From the NCBI GenBank assembly GCA_963923035.1, contig CAWUKT010000064.1:1-40877 (forward strand): a DNA stretch of 40,877 bases, written 5' to 3'. The position numbers were made by a program, and so were the translations under genes. Below, piece by piece: positions 26,726-34,932 of the stretch (position 1 is its first letter; each line of letters opens with the position of its first letter). The stretch comes from CAWUKT01 sp963923035. Lineage in GTDB: Bacteria > Bacteroidota > Bacteroidia > J057 > JADKCL01. The notes beneath the pieces are model-generated. The model worked only from the letters and a program-made list of their open reading frames with translations, did not search any database and had not been told where the DNA came from.

Positions 26726-28306
26726 ATGGACAAGAAAGCCAAGGAAAAACTGATTAAAAAGTACAACAGATTAATCAACCGAATAACGGAGGGCAATCTC
26801 CAGCTACAAGCAGACAACCAACTGAAGGGACTAATTGCTAGAAAACGCTCCCTTGAATTCAAATTTTTCAAGGGAGAGGAGTTTAGGTCCAGCGGCAATT
26901 ACGGAAACCTTGAAAAAAAGGGAATCTTTGGACCTGAAAACTGGCAGCGAGCTTCTCAAATGGCAGAACCTCTTGGGGCGCAGAAGTATTCTGTGCTCAT
27001 GGTGTCAAACAGGGATAGTTCAATTCCAAATGGGCTATTGAGCCGAATCCAGGAATCGGGACTAAGTTCAGGCCAATTTTTGGCGAACCTCTCCCGACTT
27101 GAAGCCATCTCTTTCTCGGGTGTCTTGTTGAGACGAGGGACGGAACATTTCGTATTGACCTCCGGCCATGCTTTTCCCAATGGTACAGCCCCCCAGGACT
27201 ATTTCTATTTCGTTGAGGTCACCACGATTCCGTCTCCCCTGCCAGTGCAAGTGCGTGTATTGAGGGGAACCTCGCTTGAAAAGGTTAGTTACGGAGGCTA
27301 CGGGAAACTTGACTATGCCATTGTTAAGGTAGAGTGCTATGAATCTGGAGAAAATTGCTCATTGGGTTTAGGAGATGGTTACAATTCCAAATTGTCGCCA
27401 GCAACAATCCCGGATACGGAGTCCAATCTAGATTGCTTTTCCCATCCCCTTGGCTTTCAATTGTTGTATGAGAGAAGGCCTCACCGGCCCTTCCATCCCT
27501 GGAACGATAATTACAAAGATGACTTGACCCATTCTTATTTCCATTGCTACCTAGATGTCGCCGAGGGGTGTTCCGGGGCTCCGGTATGGGACAAAAGTGG
27601 CAACCTCTTGGGGATCGTTTCCTCCGCCGGCAACCTATTGTCCTCGCTCATCAATAATTCTCCATTAGAAAGTCAGGGAAAACTATCATGGAACCGCTTG
27701 GAAACGATTTACAACGGAACCCAGGTGGTGAGGTGGTCGGAGATTCAAAAAGAGTGGGAAGAAAAGGACAGAGGACTTGAGCCTGTTCCAAGGGGTACGG
27801 TAATCGACTTTCCACCCGGTCACTCCATCCAAGTCAACCATGAAAGGGCCTATTTCATGGACAATGGGACTTATACCAATGCTGATCCCATTTCCCTGAG
27901 CTCCCCGGTTACCCTTTTTATCATTAACAACAAGCTCAGGTACGAACAGAACCATACCCTTGAAAATTACTGCAAAGATGCAAGCCCCGGATCCCCCCGC
28001 CCCATCATCGGGGAGGTTTACTGGCCCTTTGAATGGTTGATCCAGGACAAAAAGCTGGAAATCTGTTGGAGTCGCCGATTTCCCCATCCATCCCCGATTC
28101 CCTTGGGACAGGAAGTCGCGATTCTCGGCGGGATCGGGACCACCGACATCATCGACGAATTACCGGACATTGTAGGGAAAAAGATGAATGTCTGTTGGTT
28201 GATCGAGGGTTCACCAATTGAAATCACTGCTGTACCGCGTCGCCAAGCCATCCGCATCCGCTACTTCGAAGGCATCACCGACGTCTTCCGACGTCAACTC
28301 CCCTGA
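26726..28306 (+). CDS. Trypsin-like serine protease, copy B
   Basis: This is a 526-aa paralogue of copy A with the same layout: a lysine-rich helical N-terminus (about 1-60), a trypsin-like domain with H148 (FVLTSGHAF), D196 (KLDYAIVKV) and S283 (GCSGAPVW, then LLGIVSSAGNL), and an unrecognised C-terminal region ending IGTTDIIDELP...RYFEGITDVFRRQLP. It has no signal peptide. The two copies are clearly diverged in the N-terminal region but share the triad neighbourhood and the last 60 residues well. The ATG at 26726 corresponds to 23865 in copy A. It converges on the VWA gene with 11 bases between. Confidence 0.84.
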   Translation: MDKKAKEKLIKKYNRLINRITEGNLQLQADNQLKGLIARKRSLEFKFFKGEEFRSSGNYGNLEKKGIFGPENWQRASQMAEPLGAQKYSVLMVSNRDSSIPNGLLSRIQESGLSSGQFLANLSRLEAISFSGVLLRRGTEHFVLTSGHAFPNGTAPQDYFYFVEVTTIPSPLPVQVRVLRGTSLEKVSYGGYGKLDYAIVKVECYESGENCSLGLGDGYNSKLSPATIPDTESNLDCFSHPLGFQLLYERRPHRPFHPWNDNYKDDLTHSYFHCYLDVAEGCSGAPVWDKSGNLLGIVSSAGNLLSSLINNSPLESQGKLSWNRLETIYNGTQVVRWSEIQKEWEEKDRGLEPVPRGTVIDFPPGHSIQVNHERAYFMDNGTYTNADPISLSSPVTLFIINNKLRYEQNHTLENYCKDASPGSPRPIIGEVYWPFEWLIQDKKLEICWSRRFPHPSPIPLGQEVAILGGIGTTDIIDELPDIVGKKMNVCWLIEGSPIEITAVPRRQAIRIRYFEGITDVFRRQLP

Positions 28307-28317
28307 CCGGGCCCGAC

Positions 28318-29646
28318 TCAATTCGAAGAACCCTCCCCCGTCATCTTCACCTTCCGCCCCGGCAACTGACCGTAGGCATCCATGTCCGGGGTGATGCCCC
28401 GCCGCGAAAAGACCCACAGGATTGGGTACCGCAGCTTCATTTTGGGGACGGGCGCAAATCCATCGGTGAAATAGATCAGCGCGTCGGGGTTGAATTGGGT
28501 ATTGGCCCACGTGAGGGGGGCGTCGTATTTCGTGCCGCCACGGCCCTCGATGGATTCGGGGGAACGGCCGCGGTAGGGGTAGATCGAACGGATATCCGTA
28601 TCGCATTCGACCACGACGACCTCGGCCCCGCGCTTCCAGATGTGGTAGATTTCGGAGAAAAAGGACTTGATTTCCTGCGGAGAAATGGACGCCGACGTGT
28701 CGATCACGACCGCGAGTTTCTGCCGCCGCCGGATCTTGATGCCCGGCGTGGTGCCGTAGCGTTTGCTGGGGCGCCTAACGGTATTGCGGAGGTAGGTGCG
28801 GCTACTGCTCTCGGTAAACAAACGCAGCACCCGCCGCCAATTCACCTGGGGCCGGCCTTTCGGCTGGAAATTTTCCAGGTAGGCCCGCAGCTTCCCGGGG
28901 ATATCGCCCCAGCCCTTTACATTGGCCCGGTCGACGGTGTTCATGATGCTTTGGTCCACCGATTGCTCCAACACCTCTTTCATCGCCTGTGGCAATTGAT
29001 CGATCTCCTCCCAGGTATCGTGTTTGCCCTGCCATTCATTGTCCTCCTCCAACAGCTGCTTCAGGACCTCCCACGAATCGCTTCCTTTGCCCCCATGTTG
29101 CCCATCTCCTCCGCTCGCTCCGGCTTGCCCACTGCTTTCTCCATCCTCATTGCCATCCTGTCCTTCCCCGTCCATCTTCAAATCGTACAGCTTCACCAAC
29201 TCCTCATAATAGTACTCGGCCTCGCGCTCAGGTTCCAGGTCCATGTCCGCAAACAGGCCCAGATGCACCCGACTTTCGGGCAGGCGATTGGCGCGGACAT
29301 ACTGGTTGACCACCAGGTCACAGGCAATATTGTAGATGCGCTTGTGCTTGATGTGCTTGCCGCGGAAGATGTGCTTGAAGACGACGTGGAGGATTTCGTG
29401 CTTGATCAACCCCTTCCGCAAGTCGACGGTTGGCAGCTCGTGCGTCCAGAATTGCGGGTTGATGTGGAGCTTGACCTGCGTCCCGGCGGGGCCGACCGAC
29501 ATGGTTTGGATGCCGGAATGGACTTCTTTGAGGAGACCGGAGAAAAAATGACCGTAGAAGGGCTCATCCACGACCAATCCGCAGGTGGCCCCGGTGAGTT
29601 CATCGAGAATCTGATAGGTAGGCTTGACCGGTTTCGTCTCGGACAT
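28318..29646 (-). CDS. VWA-like metallopeptidase-domain protein (DUF2201)
   Basis: This 442-aa protein has an N-terminal zinc-peptidase-like domain with HEILHVVFKH (H83, E84, H87, with H92 nearby). A low-complexity Gly/Asp/Gln-rich linker (about 159-191) follows, then a helical part and a C-terminal von Willebrand A-like domain with the MIDAS motif DTSAS (316-320). This matches the DUF2201 pair of domains. The gene follows the MoxR ATPase by 2 bases, an operon layout like other MoxR-VWA pairs (for example RavA-ViaA), where the ATPase and VWA protein act together as a chaperone or remodelling system. I chose the ATG at 29646; a TTG at 29658 is less likely. Confidence 0.88.
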   Translation of the reverse strand: MSETKPVKPTYQILDELTGATCGLVVDEPFYGHFFSGLLKEVHSGIQTMSVGPAGTQVKLHINPQFWTHELPTVDLRKGLIKHEILHVVFKHIFRGKHIKHKRIYNIACDLVVNQYVRANRLPESRVHLGLFADMDLEPEREAEYYYEELVKLYDLKMDGEGQDGNEDGESSGQAGASGGDGQHGGKGSDSWEVLKQLLEEDNEWQGKHDTWEEIDQLPQAMKEVLEQSVDQSIMNTVDRANVKGWGDIPGKLRAYLENFQPKGRPQVNWRRVLRLFTESSSRTYLRNTVRRPSKRYGTTPGIKIRRRQKLAVVIDTSASISPQEIKSFFSEIYHIWKRGAEVVVVECDTDIRSIYPYRGRSPESIEGRGGTKYDAPLTWANTQFNPDALIYFTDGFAPVPKMKLRYPILWVFSRRGITPDMDAYGQLPGRKVKMTGEGSSN

Positions 29647-29648
29647 AT

Positions 29649-30785
29649 TTATTTCCAAACGCCTCCTGACTTCAGCAGGATCATGGCGATTTCAGGGATG
29701 GCGACCAGTTTCTTGTGGCTGGGATTGCCGGAAGCGGTCAGGTCCTTGGCCATTTGGAGGCGGAGTTCGTTGGTAAGGAAATCGAGTTGGAGGAACTTGC
29801 CGACGTTGTCGAATGCTTTGCCGTTCAGTTCAATATTCTTGACAATGAGGTGGTTGACGAGGCGGGTGCAAATGACGGATAAAATGTCGACGCGGCGCGT
29901 CTCTCCGACCACCTGGCTCCGCAACGGGGCTTCAATCTCCGCGGTGAAGTCGTCCGTTTCGAGGATTTCTTCGGGGGAAATGAGGCGGGACAGCTTGTTG
30001 GAGACAAAGGAAATGAAACTCGTGACGGTCATTTCATCCAGGGACGCATCGCCCAGCATTTTCACCAGCCCGACATCGCCTTCCAGGTCTTCGATGGAGC
30101 GAATGCTTTCGAAGAATTGGGTCAGGGTCCGGGGCGTGGTCCGCTCGCCGGAAACCGTTTCGGGGTAGGTCAGGACAAAGTTGATCCCGCGCGGGTCCAC
30201 CTCATTTTTCTCCGCCCACAAGGCCCACAGCTGCGGATCAAAGATCATGGTGATGTGCATCATCCGCGTCAGCATCGCGAAGTCCATCGGTGTGACCGAG
30301 TAGTCACCCCCGTCGGGGTTGGCCGTCAGAACAATCTGCCAACCGGGAGGCAAGCTCCACGACACCAGCTCGTAGTTCTGCAACAGCTGCATGATTCCCC
30401 GCAAAATGCGGTCGTCGGCGCGGTTCACATCGTCGATCAGGAGGATGCCCGGTCCCGGTTCGGTCGGGGCCCACTCCGGCGGTGCAAAGACCGTTTGCTC
30501 CATGCCATCTTCGCCCGGCTTGATCCGCGGCATCCCCACCAGGTCGCCCATCTCCTCGAACTGCGCCGGCGCGATATAGGCGAACTGGTAGCCCTGGGAT
30601 TCGGCCACCTGCTGCACCAGGTCGGTTTTTCCGATCCCGTGCGATCCCCAGATACAGATCGGGGTCTTGGGACGCCCCGCGGCTTCTGCCTGGGCGTTCA
30701 TGGATATGCTGTGGTTCAGGAACCGCTCGACCTCTCCACTGTCGCACCGGGTCCCGTAGTAGATATAATTGTGCTCTTCAGCCAT
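29649..30785 (-). CDS. MoxR-type AAA+ ATPase
   Basis: This 378-aa ATPase (from ATG 30785) has Walker A GSHGIGKT (47-54), Walker B ILLIDD (114-119) followed by NRAD, and a sensor-1-like LTANPD. The MoxR group is typically paired with VWA proteins and acts on protein complexes or metal-cofactor enzymes; the target here is unknown. An in-frame ATG at 30827 would add 14 residues (MGWYNHCVCRTLSA) that do not look conserved. Transcription runs on into the VWA gene. Upstream lies an array of tandem palindromic repeats that may carry its control sites. Confidence 0.9.
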   Translation of the reverse strand: MAEEHNYIYYGTRCDSGEVERFLNHSISMNAQAEAAGRPKTPICIWGSHGIGKTDLVQQVAESQGYQFAYIAPAQFEEMGDLVGMPRIKPGEDGMEQTVFAPPEWAPTEPGPGILLIDDVNRADDRILRGIMQLLQNYELVSWSLPPGWQIVLTANPDGGDYSVTPMDFAMLTRMMHITMIFDPQLWALWAEKNEVDPRGINFVLTYPETVSGERTTPRTLTQFFESIRSIEDLEGDVGLVKMLGDASLDEMTVTSFISFVSNKLSRLISPEEILETDDFTAEIEAPLRSQVVGETRRVDILSVICTRLVNHLIVKNIELNGKAFDNVGKFLQLDFLTNELRLQMAKDLTASGNPSHKKLVAIPEIAMILLKSGGVWK

Positions 30786-30906
30786 GGCCGACAAAGTTCG
30801 GCAAACGCAGTGATTGTACCAACCCATGAACGGGAATGCTTTTCCCTTCCCCGAAGAGATTGAACTAAACCGGTTGGTCGTAGTATAACCTCGGTTGGTC
30901 TGTGAC

Positions 30907-31180
30907 CAACCGACTGCGGTCCCAGAGTAACCGCGGTTACTCTCAGGACAACCGATTGCGGTCTGAGACCAGCCGCGGTTACTCCCGATGCAACCGACTG
31001 CGGTCTGGGACTAACCGCGGTTACTCCCAGCGCAACTGACTGCGGTCTGGGACCAGCCGCGGTTAATCCCGATGCAGCCGACTGCGGTCCGTGACCAACC
31101 GAGGTTACTCCCAAGACAACCGACTGCGGTTCGTGACCAATCGAGGTTACCCCCGAACCAACCCATTGCGGTCCCGGACC
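30907..31180. repeat. Tandem 42-bp palindrome-bearing repeats
   Basis: Six consecutive 42-bp units begin at 30907, 30949, 30991, 31033, 31075 and 31117, with a partial seventh from 31159. Each has two related 21-bp halves: CAACCGACTGCGGT with a variable tail, then AACCGCGGTTA with a variable tail. Unit 1 contains the perfect 18-bp palindrome GAGTAACCGCGGTTACTC, and unit 3 a nearly perfect longer one. Units 5 and 6 carry AACCGAGGTTA or ATCGAGGTTA instead. The array lies between the MoxR start and the TfoX gene. There are no spacers, so it is not a CRISPR array. Confidence 0.93.
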
Positions 31181-31196
31181 GCAACTCCCAAACAAA

Positions 31197-31219
31197 TAGC
31201 CCCGCCGATGGGGCGAGGC
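31197..31219 (-). terminator. Putative terminator after TfoX-like gene
   Basis: A hairpin with arms AGCCCCGCC and GGGGCGAGGCT (one mismatch) is followed on the minus strand by ATTTGTTTG, a weak U-rich tail. It lies 38 bases past the TfoX-like stop. Confidence 0.5.
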
Positions 31220-31257
31220 TGTCATAGCTAAAGTCTCAATCCGGTGTCACTGGCCGA

Positions 31258-31599
31258 TCAACGCCCGCGCTTTTTCGAGGCCTTGGCCTTGGGATTGAAC
31301 TCGAGGCACTTTTGAATCCAAAATTCCAGGTCTTCATACGCAGGGATTCCCTCCGGTTGTACATGGACATAGCCCTTCATTTCCCGATCTCCCTGCCTGA
31401 TCACCTTGGTCCCGGTTCTTTCCAGCAGGGATGCCCTTTCTGCCGGATCAATCCGGCACAACAAGCCCCCGTTCAGGCCCCCGAAGCACAATTTCTCCTC
31501 CACCATAAAGGTCGTTCCGCCCATCATCTTCTTTTCTTCCCAAACAACGCCATTGGCCGTTAGGATGGTCCGGGCCCATTCGTAATACAAGTCCTGCAT
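31258..31599 (-). CDS. TfoX/Sxy N-terminal domain protein
   Basis: This 113-aa protein matches the TfoX N-terminal domain: KKMMGGTTFMVEEKLCFGGLNGGLLCRIDP near residues 23-52 and a lysine/arginine-rich tail (KAKASKKRGR). TfoX/Sxy proteins regulate competence in some Proteobacteria. In Bacteroidota these short forms have unknown roles, so no competence function is claimed. ATG at 31599. It follows the SnoaL-like gene by 22 bases on the same strand and is probably co-transcribed. Confidence 0.85.
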   Translation of the reverse strand: MQDLYYEWARTILTANGVVWEEKKMMGGTTFMVEEKLCFGGLNGGLLCRIDPAERASLLERTGTKVIRQGDREMKGYVHVQPEGIPAYEDLEFWIQKCLEFNPKAKASKKRGR

Positions 31600-31621
31600 G
31601 GTTCGATTCGGTTGGGGAAAA

Positions 31622-31990
31622 TCAGCCTAATGGAAAGAAGAACTGCTCCTGCACAATTTTGCCATCCTCCACCTGAAAGACACAGATTTCTTCATCCGTC
31701 CGTCTCCCCTGTCCCTTAAAAGTAACGTCCATTTTCATGGAGGCGGTGAAGTGATTGCCCGCTGCAATGGGCCCTTCGATTTCAAGGCCGTGAAATTCCT
31801 CGACCATTTCCTCCCACTGCTTCCCTTTCATCCGGAGTCCCTCAATGCCTTCGACCCGCTGGGGACCTTGTTGAAAACCTTCCATTTCCAGGCTGACGCA
31901 ATGGTCAGCGTAGAGTTCGTTCAGGGCTTGGCTCCATTGTCCGGCCTGGCAGTATTCGGCCCATTTTACTGCGACTTCTTGGGTTGTCAT
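31622..31990 (-). CDS. SnoaL-like/NTF2-like protein
   Basis: This 122-aa protein has the pattern of the SnoaL-like NTF2 fold: an N-terminal helix (VAVKWAEYCQAGQWSQALNELYADHCVSLEM), then strands ending in TDEEICVFQVEDGKIVQEQFFF. Such proteins are cyclases, isomerases or ligand-binding proteins; no function can be assigned. ATG at 31990. It has its own promoter-like sequence between it and the WYL regulator and probably forms an operon with the TfoX-like gene. Confidence 0.83.
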   Translation of the reverse strand: MTTQEVAVKWAEYCQAGQWSQALNELYADHCVSLEMEGFQQGPQRVEGIEGLRMKGKQWEEMVEEFHGLEIEGPIAAGNHFTASMKMDVTFKGQGRRTDEEICVFQVEDGKIVQEQFFFPLG

Positions 31991-32024
31991 AAGATTTTGA
32001 GTGTATTGTTGTAAGTGTATGGAG

Positions 32025-32064
32025 CAAAGATAGAGGGGGCTTGTGTCAGAATGCGTCAGGGGTA
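32025..32064 (-). promoter_or_regulatory. Promoter and candidate WYL operator of SnoaL-TfoX unit
   Basis: On the minus strand TATCTTTG (32032-32025) matches the -7 consensus exactly, 35 bases before the start codon. Upstream at 32042-32064 lies a motif containing GTCAGGGGTA (32055-32064) that recurs in front of the WYL gene. The site would overlap the -33 region, a position typical for repression. It also includes the stop codon of the WYL gene. Confidence 0.5.
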
Positions 32065-32751
32065 TTCTTCAATTTCTTCGCACGCAGCAAAAAACTCTCC
32101 CAAATCAAAGTTCCGGTCCTCAAACCTTTCTTCCAGCAGCTTGAAGTGAAGGATGCGGTCCAGTCGGAAGGACCGGAAATCGTCCCGCAACCGGCACCAA
32201 CCAATGACAATCCATTTCTCATTGATGGAATAGATGGCGAGCGGCTCGATTTTCCGAAACGAAGGTTCCTTTCCTTCCGCCACGTACCCAATGTCGATGA
32301 CCCGAAAATTGGTGATGGCCATTTGGATATAGGACAAAGAGCTGGATTTGAATTCATCGGAACGGCGTTTGAAAACGGCCATTTTGCTGTCCAGCAATTC
32401 TCCCTGGGTCCGGAGCGAGCCCCTGAACACGGACTTGATCTTCTCCAGCGTCCGCCCAAAATGCTTGATCAGAGAATCGTCGTTGGTTTTGGCGATCAAC
32501 TGCTCGGCGGTGATCAGCGCGTTCACCTCCATCTCATCGAATATGATCGGCGCCACCATATAGCCGTCCATGATCGAATAGCCCCGGCCCTCGATGGTGA
32601 TGATCGGGACGCCCGACCCTTCCAGTTTTCTAATGTCCCGGTAAATGGTCCGCAGACTGACCCCAAACCGATCCGCCAATTCCGGCCCGGTGACAATCCG
32701 TTTTGATTTCAGCAGGGTCAGGATGGCCAACAATCTCGAGAGGTGGTTCAT
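32056..32751 (-). CDS. YafY-type HTH/WYL transcriptional regulator
   Basis: This 231-aa regulator has an N-terminal winged helix-turn-helix of the DeoR-like type (RIVTGPELADRFGVSLRTIYRDIRKLEGSGVPI, about 18-50). The C-terminal WYL-like ligand domain includes WIVIGWCRLRDDFRSFRLDRIL (about 180-202), which keeps the R-x-F-R-x-D-R signature. WYL regulators often sense nucleic acid or small ligands. It precedes the SnoaL/TfoX pair and is flanked on both sides by a related sequence, suggesting autoregulation and control of that pair. Confidence 0.9.
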   Translation of the reverse strand: MNHLSRLLAILTLLKSKRIVTGPELADRFGVSLRTIYRDIRKLEGSGVPIITIEGRGYSIMDGYMVAPIIFDEMEVNALITAEQLIAKTNDDSLIKHFGRTLEKIKSVFRGSLRTQGELLDSKMAVFKRRSDEFKSSSLSYIQMAITNFRVIDIGYVAEGKEPSFRKIEPLAIYSINEKWIVIGWCRLRDDFRSFRLDRILHFKLLEERFEDRNFDLGEFFAACEEIEEYP

Positions 32752-32778
32752 GTTTTTGGGGTGAAAATAAGGAGAATG

Positions 32779-32801
32779 GGTGACGTAATCTGTCAGGGGT
32801 A
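32779..32801. promoter_or_regulatory. Candidate operator in front of WYL gene
   Basis: The stretch contains TGACGTAATCTGTCA (32781-32795), an inverted repeat TGAC-N7-GTCA, running into GTCAGGGGTA (32792-32801). By eye 17 of 23 positions agree with the site at 32042-32064. It lies about 30 bases upstream of the regulator's start codon. Confidence 0.5.
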
Positions 32802-32947
32802 CTGTTTTATGGATTGAGTGGTTGGGAGAATAGGAATGGAAACGAGAGCAATAAAGTCCCCATTGCGTTCAGGGAGGGGGAACCTGGGAGGAACCTGGAC
32901 CTGAGATTTGGCAGTTGAAATTCATTCCCTCTCCCCTCCGATTTTTG

Positions 32948-32955
32948 TAAGTTTG
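32948..32955 (+). promoter_or_regulatory. accC promoter -7 element
   Basis: TAAGTTTG is an exact match to TAnnTTTG, 17 bases before the accC ATG. No convincing -33 element is seen at the usual distance. The implied 5' leader is about 10-12 bases. Confidence 0.5.
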
Positions 32956-32972
32956 TCTCATATCAGATCGCT

Positions 32973-34460
32973 ATGAAAAAGATTCTTGTCGCCAACCGGG
33001 GGGAAATTGCGCTGCGCGTCATGCGGAGCATCCGGGAAATGGGCCTGCAATGCGTGGCCGTCTATTCCGAAGCCGACCGCTTGTCGCCCCACGTGCGCTT
33101 CGCCGACCAGGCTTTCCTGTTGGGGCCGCCTCCCTCCAACCAGAGCTATCTCCTGGGTGACAAGATCATCGAGCTCTGCCTCGAACACAATATTGATGCG
33201 ATCCATCCCGGCTACGGCTTCCTCTCTGAGAATTCGGCCTTCGCCCGCAAGGTCTCTGAAGCGGGCCTGACTTTCATTGGTCCTTCGCCGGAAGCGATGG
33301 ACCTGATGGGTTCCAAACTCGCTGCCAAAGCTGCCGTCATGGACTTTGGCGTACCCCTGGTGCCCGGTACCGCCGAGGCCATTACCGATGTTGCGGCCGC
33401 GAAAGTGATCGCCGCCGAGATTGGTTTTCCCGTCCTCATCAAAGCCAGTGCCGGAGGTGGGGGAAAGGGCATGCGGATCGTGGAGAAATTGGAAGACTTT
33501 GAAGAACAAATGGACCGGGCGGTCAGCGAAGCCGAAAGCTCTTTTGGCGATGGCCGGGTCTTCATCGAGAAATACGTCGGCTCGCCCCGTCACATCGAAA
33601 TCCAGGTGATCGGCGACCAGCACGGCAATATCGTCCACCTTTTCGAGCGCGAATGCTCCGTCCAACGCCGTCACCAAAAGGTGGTCGAAGAAGCGCCTTC
33701 CAGTGTGCTGACCCCGGAACTCCGCGCCAAAATGGGCGAGGCCGCCATCAATGTGGCCAAGGCCTGCCAGTACTACAATGCCGGCACCGTCGAGTTCCTG
33801 TTGGACGAAACGCTCAACTTCTACTTCCTGGAAATGAATACCCGTCTCCAGGTCGAGCACCCCGTCACCGAACTCATCACCGGCGTGGACCTCGTCAAGG
33901 AACAGGTGCGGGTGGCCATGGGCGAACCCCTGCGCTTTTCCCAGGACGACCTCGCGATCAACGGCCACGCCGTCGAGATCCGGGTCTACGCCGAGGACCC
34001 CACGAACAATTTCCTCCCCGACATCGGGAATCTCCAGGTCTACCGCCGTCCCCAGGGCCACGGCATCCGCGTCGACGATGGCTTCGAAGAAGGCATGGAC
34101 ATTCCGATCTACTACGACCCGATGATCGCGAAGTTGATCGTGCACGCGGACACCCGTGAAACTGCGATGGACAAGATGATCCGCGCGATCGACGAGTATG
34201 AGATTGTGGGCCTGGAGACGACGCTCGGCTTTTGCCGCTACGTGATGGGCCACGAGGCGTTCCGCAGCGGGAATTTTGACACGCACTTCGTGAAGCAGCA
34301 CTTCCGTCCGGAGGTCCTGGCGCAGGCATTGAGTGGGGACGAGGAAATTGTGGCGGCGGTGGTGGCAGCGCAGGTGTTCGGCGACGCGGCCGGGAAGGCC
34401 GCTGGCCCGGTGGGCGTCCCGTCGGCTGGCGGGAGCAACTGGAAGCGGAACCGGACGTGA
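32973..34460 (+). CDS. accC: Biotin carboxylase subunit of acetyl-CoA carboxylase
   Basis: This subunit carboxylates biotin on the carrier protein with ATP and bicarbonate, the first half-reaction of acetyl-CoA carboxylase (or of a related acyl-CoA carboxylase). The 495-aa protein starts MKKILVANRGEIALRVMRS and carries the ATP-grasp loop KASAGGGGKGMRIV and the signature EMNTRLQVEHPVTE. The core fits the roughly 450-aa bacterial AccC, plus an Ala/Gly-rich C-terminal extension of about 45 residues without clear function. No accB, accA or accD is adjacent, so the assignment to acetyl-CoA rather than propionyl-CoA carboxylase rests on its single-subunit form. Confidence 0.92.
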   Translation: MKKILVANRGEIALRVMRSIREMGLQCVAVYSEADRLSPHVRFADQAFLLGPPPSNQSYLLGDKIIELCLEHNIDAIHPGYGFLSENSAFARKVSEAGLTFIGPSPEAMDLMGSKLAAKAAVMDFGVPLVPGTAEAITDVAAAKVIAAEIGFPVLIKASAGGGGKGMRIVEKLEDFEEQMDRAVSEAESSFGDGRVFIEKYVGSPRHIEIQVIGDQHGNIVHLFERECSVQRRHQKVVEEAPSSVLTPELRAKMGEAAINVAKACQYYNAGTVEFLLDETLNFYFLEMNTRLQVEHPVTELITGVDLVKEQVRVAMGEPLRFSQDDLAINGHAVEIRVYAEDPTNNFLPDIGNLQVYRRPQGHGIRVDDGFEEGMDIPIYYDPMIAKLIVHADTRETAMDKMIRAIDEYEIVGLETTLGFCRYVMGHEAFRSGNFDTHFVKQHFRPEVLAQALSGDEEIVAAVVAAQVFGDAAGKAAGPVGVPSAGGSNWKRNRT

Positions 34461-34512
34461 GCCCGGCTGAACAATGGCTTTTCTCTGCTGTTAATAGGAA
34501 AAACAATACCCC

Positions 34513-34923
34513 ATGGACATCCACCACTCCGAAAAAGCCCCCGAACCCGTCGGCAATTATCCCCACGCGCGTCGCGTGGGCAACCTCCTCTTCCTGAGCG
34601 GCATCGGGCCGCGGGAACGCGGCACCAAGGTCATCCCCGGCGTCACCCTCGACGAGGACGGGAACATCCTCTCCTACGACATCGAAGCCCAAACCCGTTC
34701 GGTCTTCGAAAACGTACGGACAGTGGTGGAAGGAGCCGGCTCTTCCTGGGACAAAATCGTGGACGTGACCGTCTTCCTCACCAACATGAAGGACGATTTC
34801 AAGACCTACAACCGCTTGTGGGCCGAATATTTCCATACCGATCCCCCGTGCCGCACGACCGTGGAAATCCTTTCCCTGCCCACTCCGATTGCCATTGAGC
34901 TGAAGGTACTGGCGACAATTTGA
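34513..34923 (+). CDS. RidA (YjgF/YER057c) family protein
   Basis: This 136-aa enzyme-like protein has the Rid-family core: VGNLLFLSGIGPRE, then QTRSVFENVRTVVEGAGSSWDKIVDVTVFLTNMKDDF, and the conserved arginine in PPCRTTVEILSLPTPIAIELKVLATI. The family hydrolyses reactive enamines/imines; this subgroup resembles 2-aminomuconate deaminase, but no such pathway is visible nearby. ATG at 34513, 52 bases after accC on the same strand, so it may be co-transcribed. Confidence 0.9.
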   Translation: MDIHHSEKAPEPVGNYPHARRVGNLLFLSGIGPRERGTKVIPGVTLDEDGNILSYDIEAQTRSVFENVRTVVEGAGSSWDKIVDVTVFLTNMKDDFKTYNRLWAEYFHTDPPCRTTVEILSLPTPIAIELKVLATI

Positions 34924-34932
34924 AATAATTGG

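Noticed and set aside
23662..28306. Mobile element carrying the protease pair
   Set aside because: Composition suggests transfer, but I find no transposase, integrase, terminal inverted repeats or target-site duplication. The leader repeats are directly tied to gene starts.
30907..31180. CRISPR array
   Set aside because: Units are contiguous without unique spacers and no cas genes are present.
30716..31225. 169-aa minus-strand frame through the 42-bp repeats, giving 14-residue repeats
   Set aside because: The frame stays open because 42 is a multiple of three; it enters the MoxR gene out of frame, has no signal or domain, and the DNA palindromes look like the conserved feature. A short coding role is not excluded.
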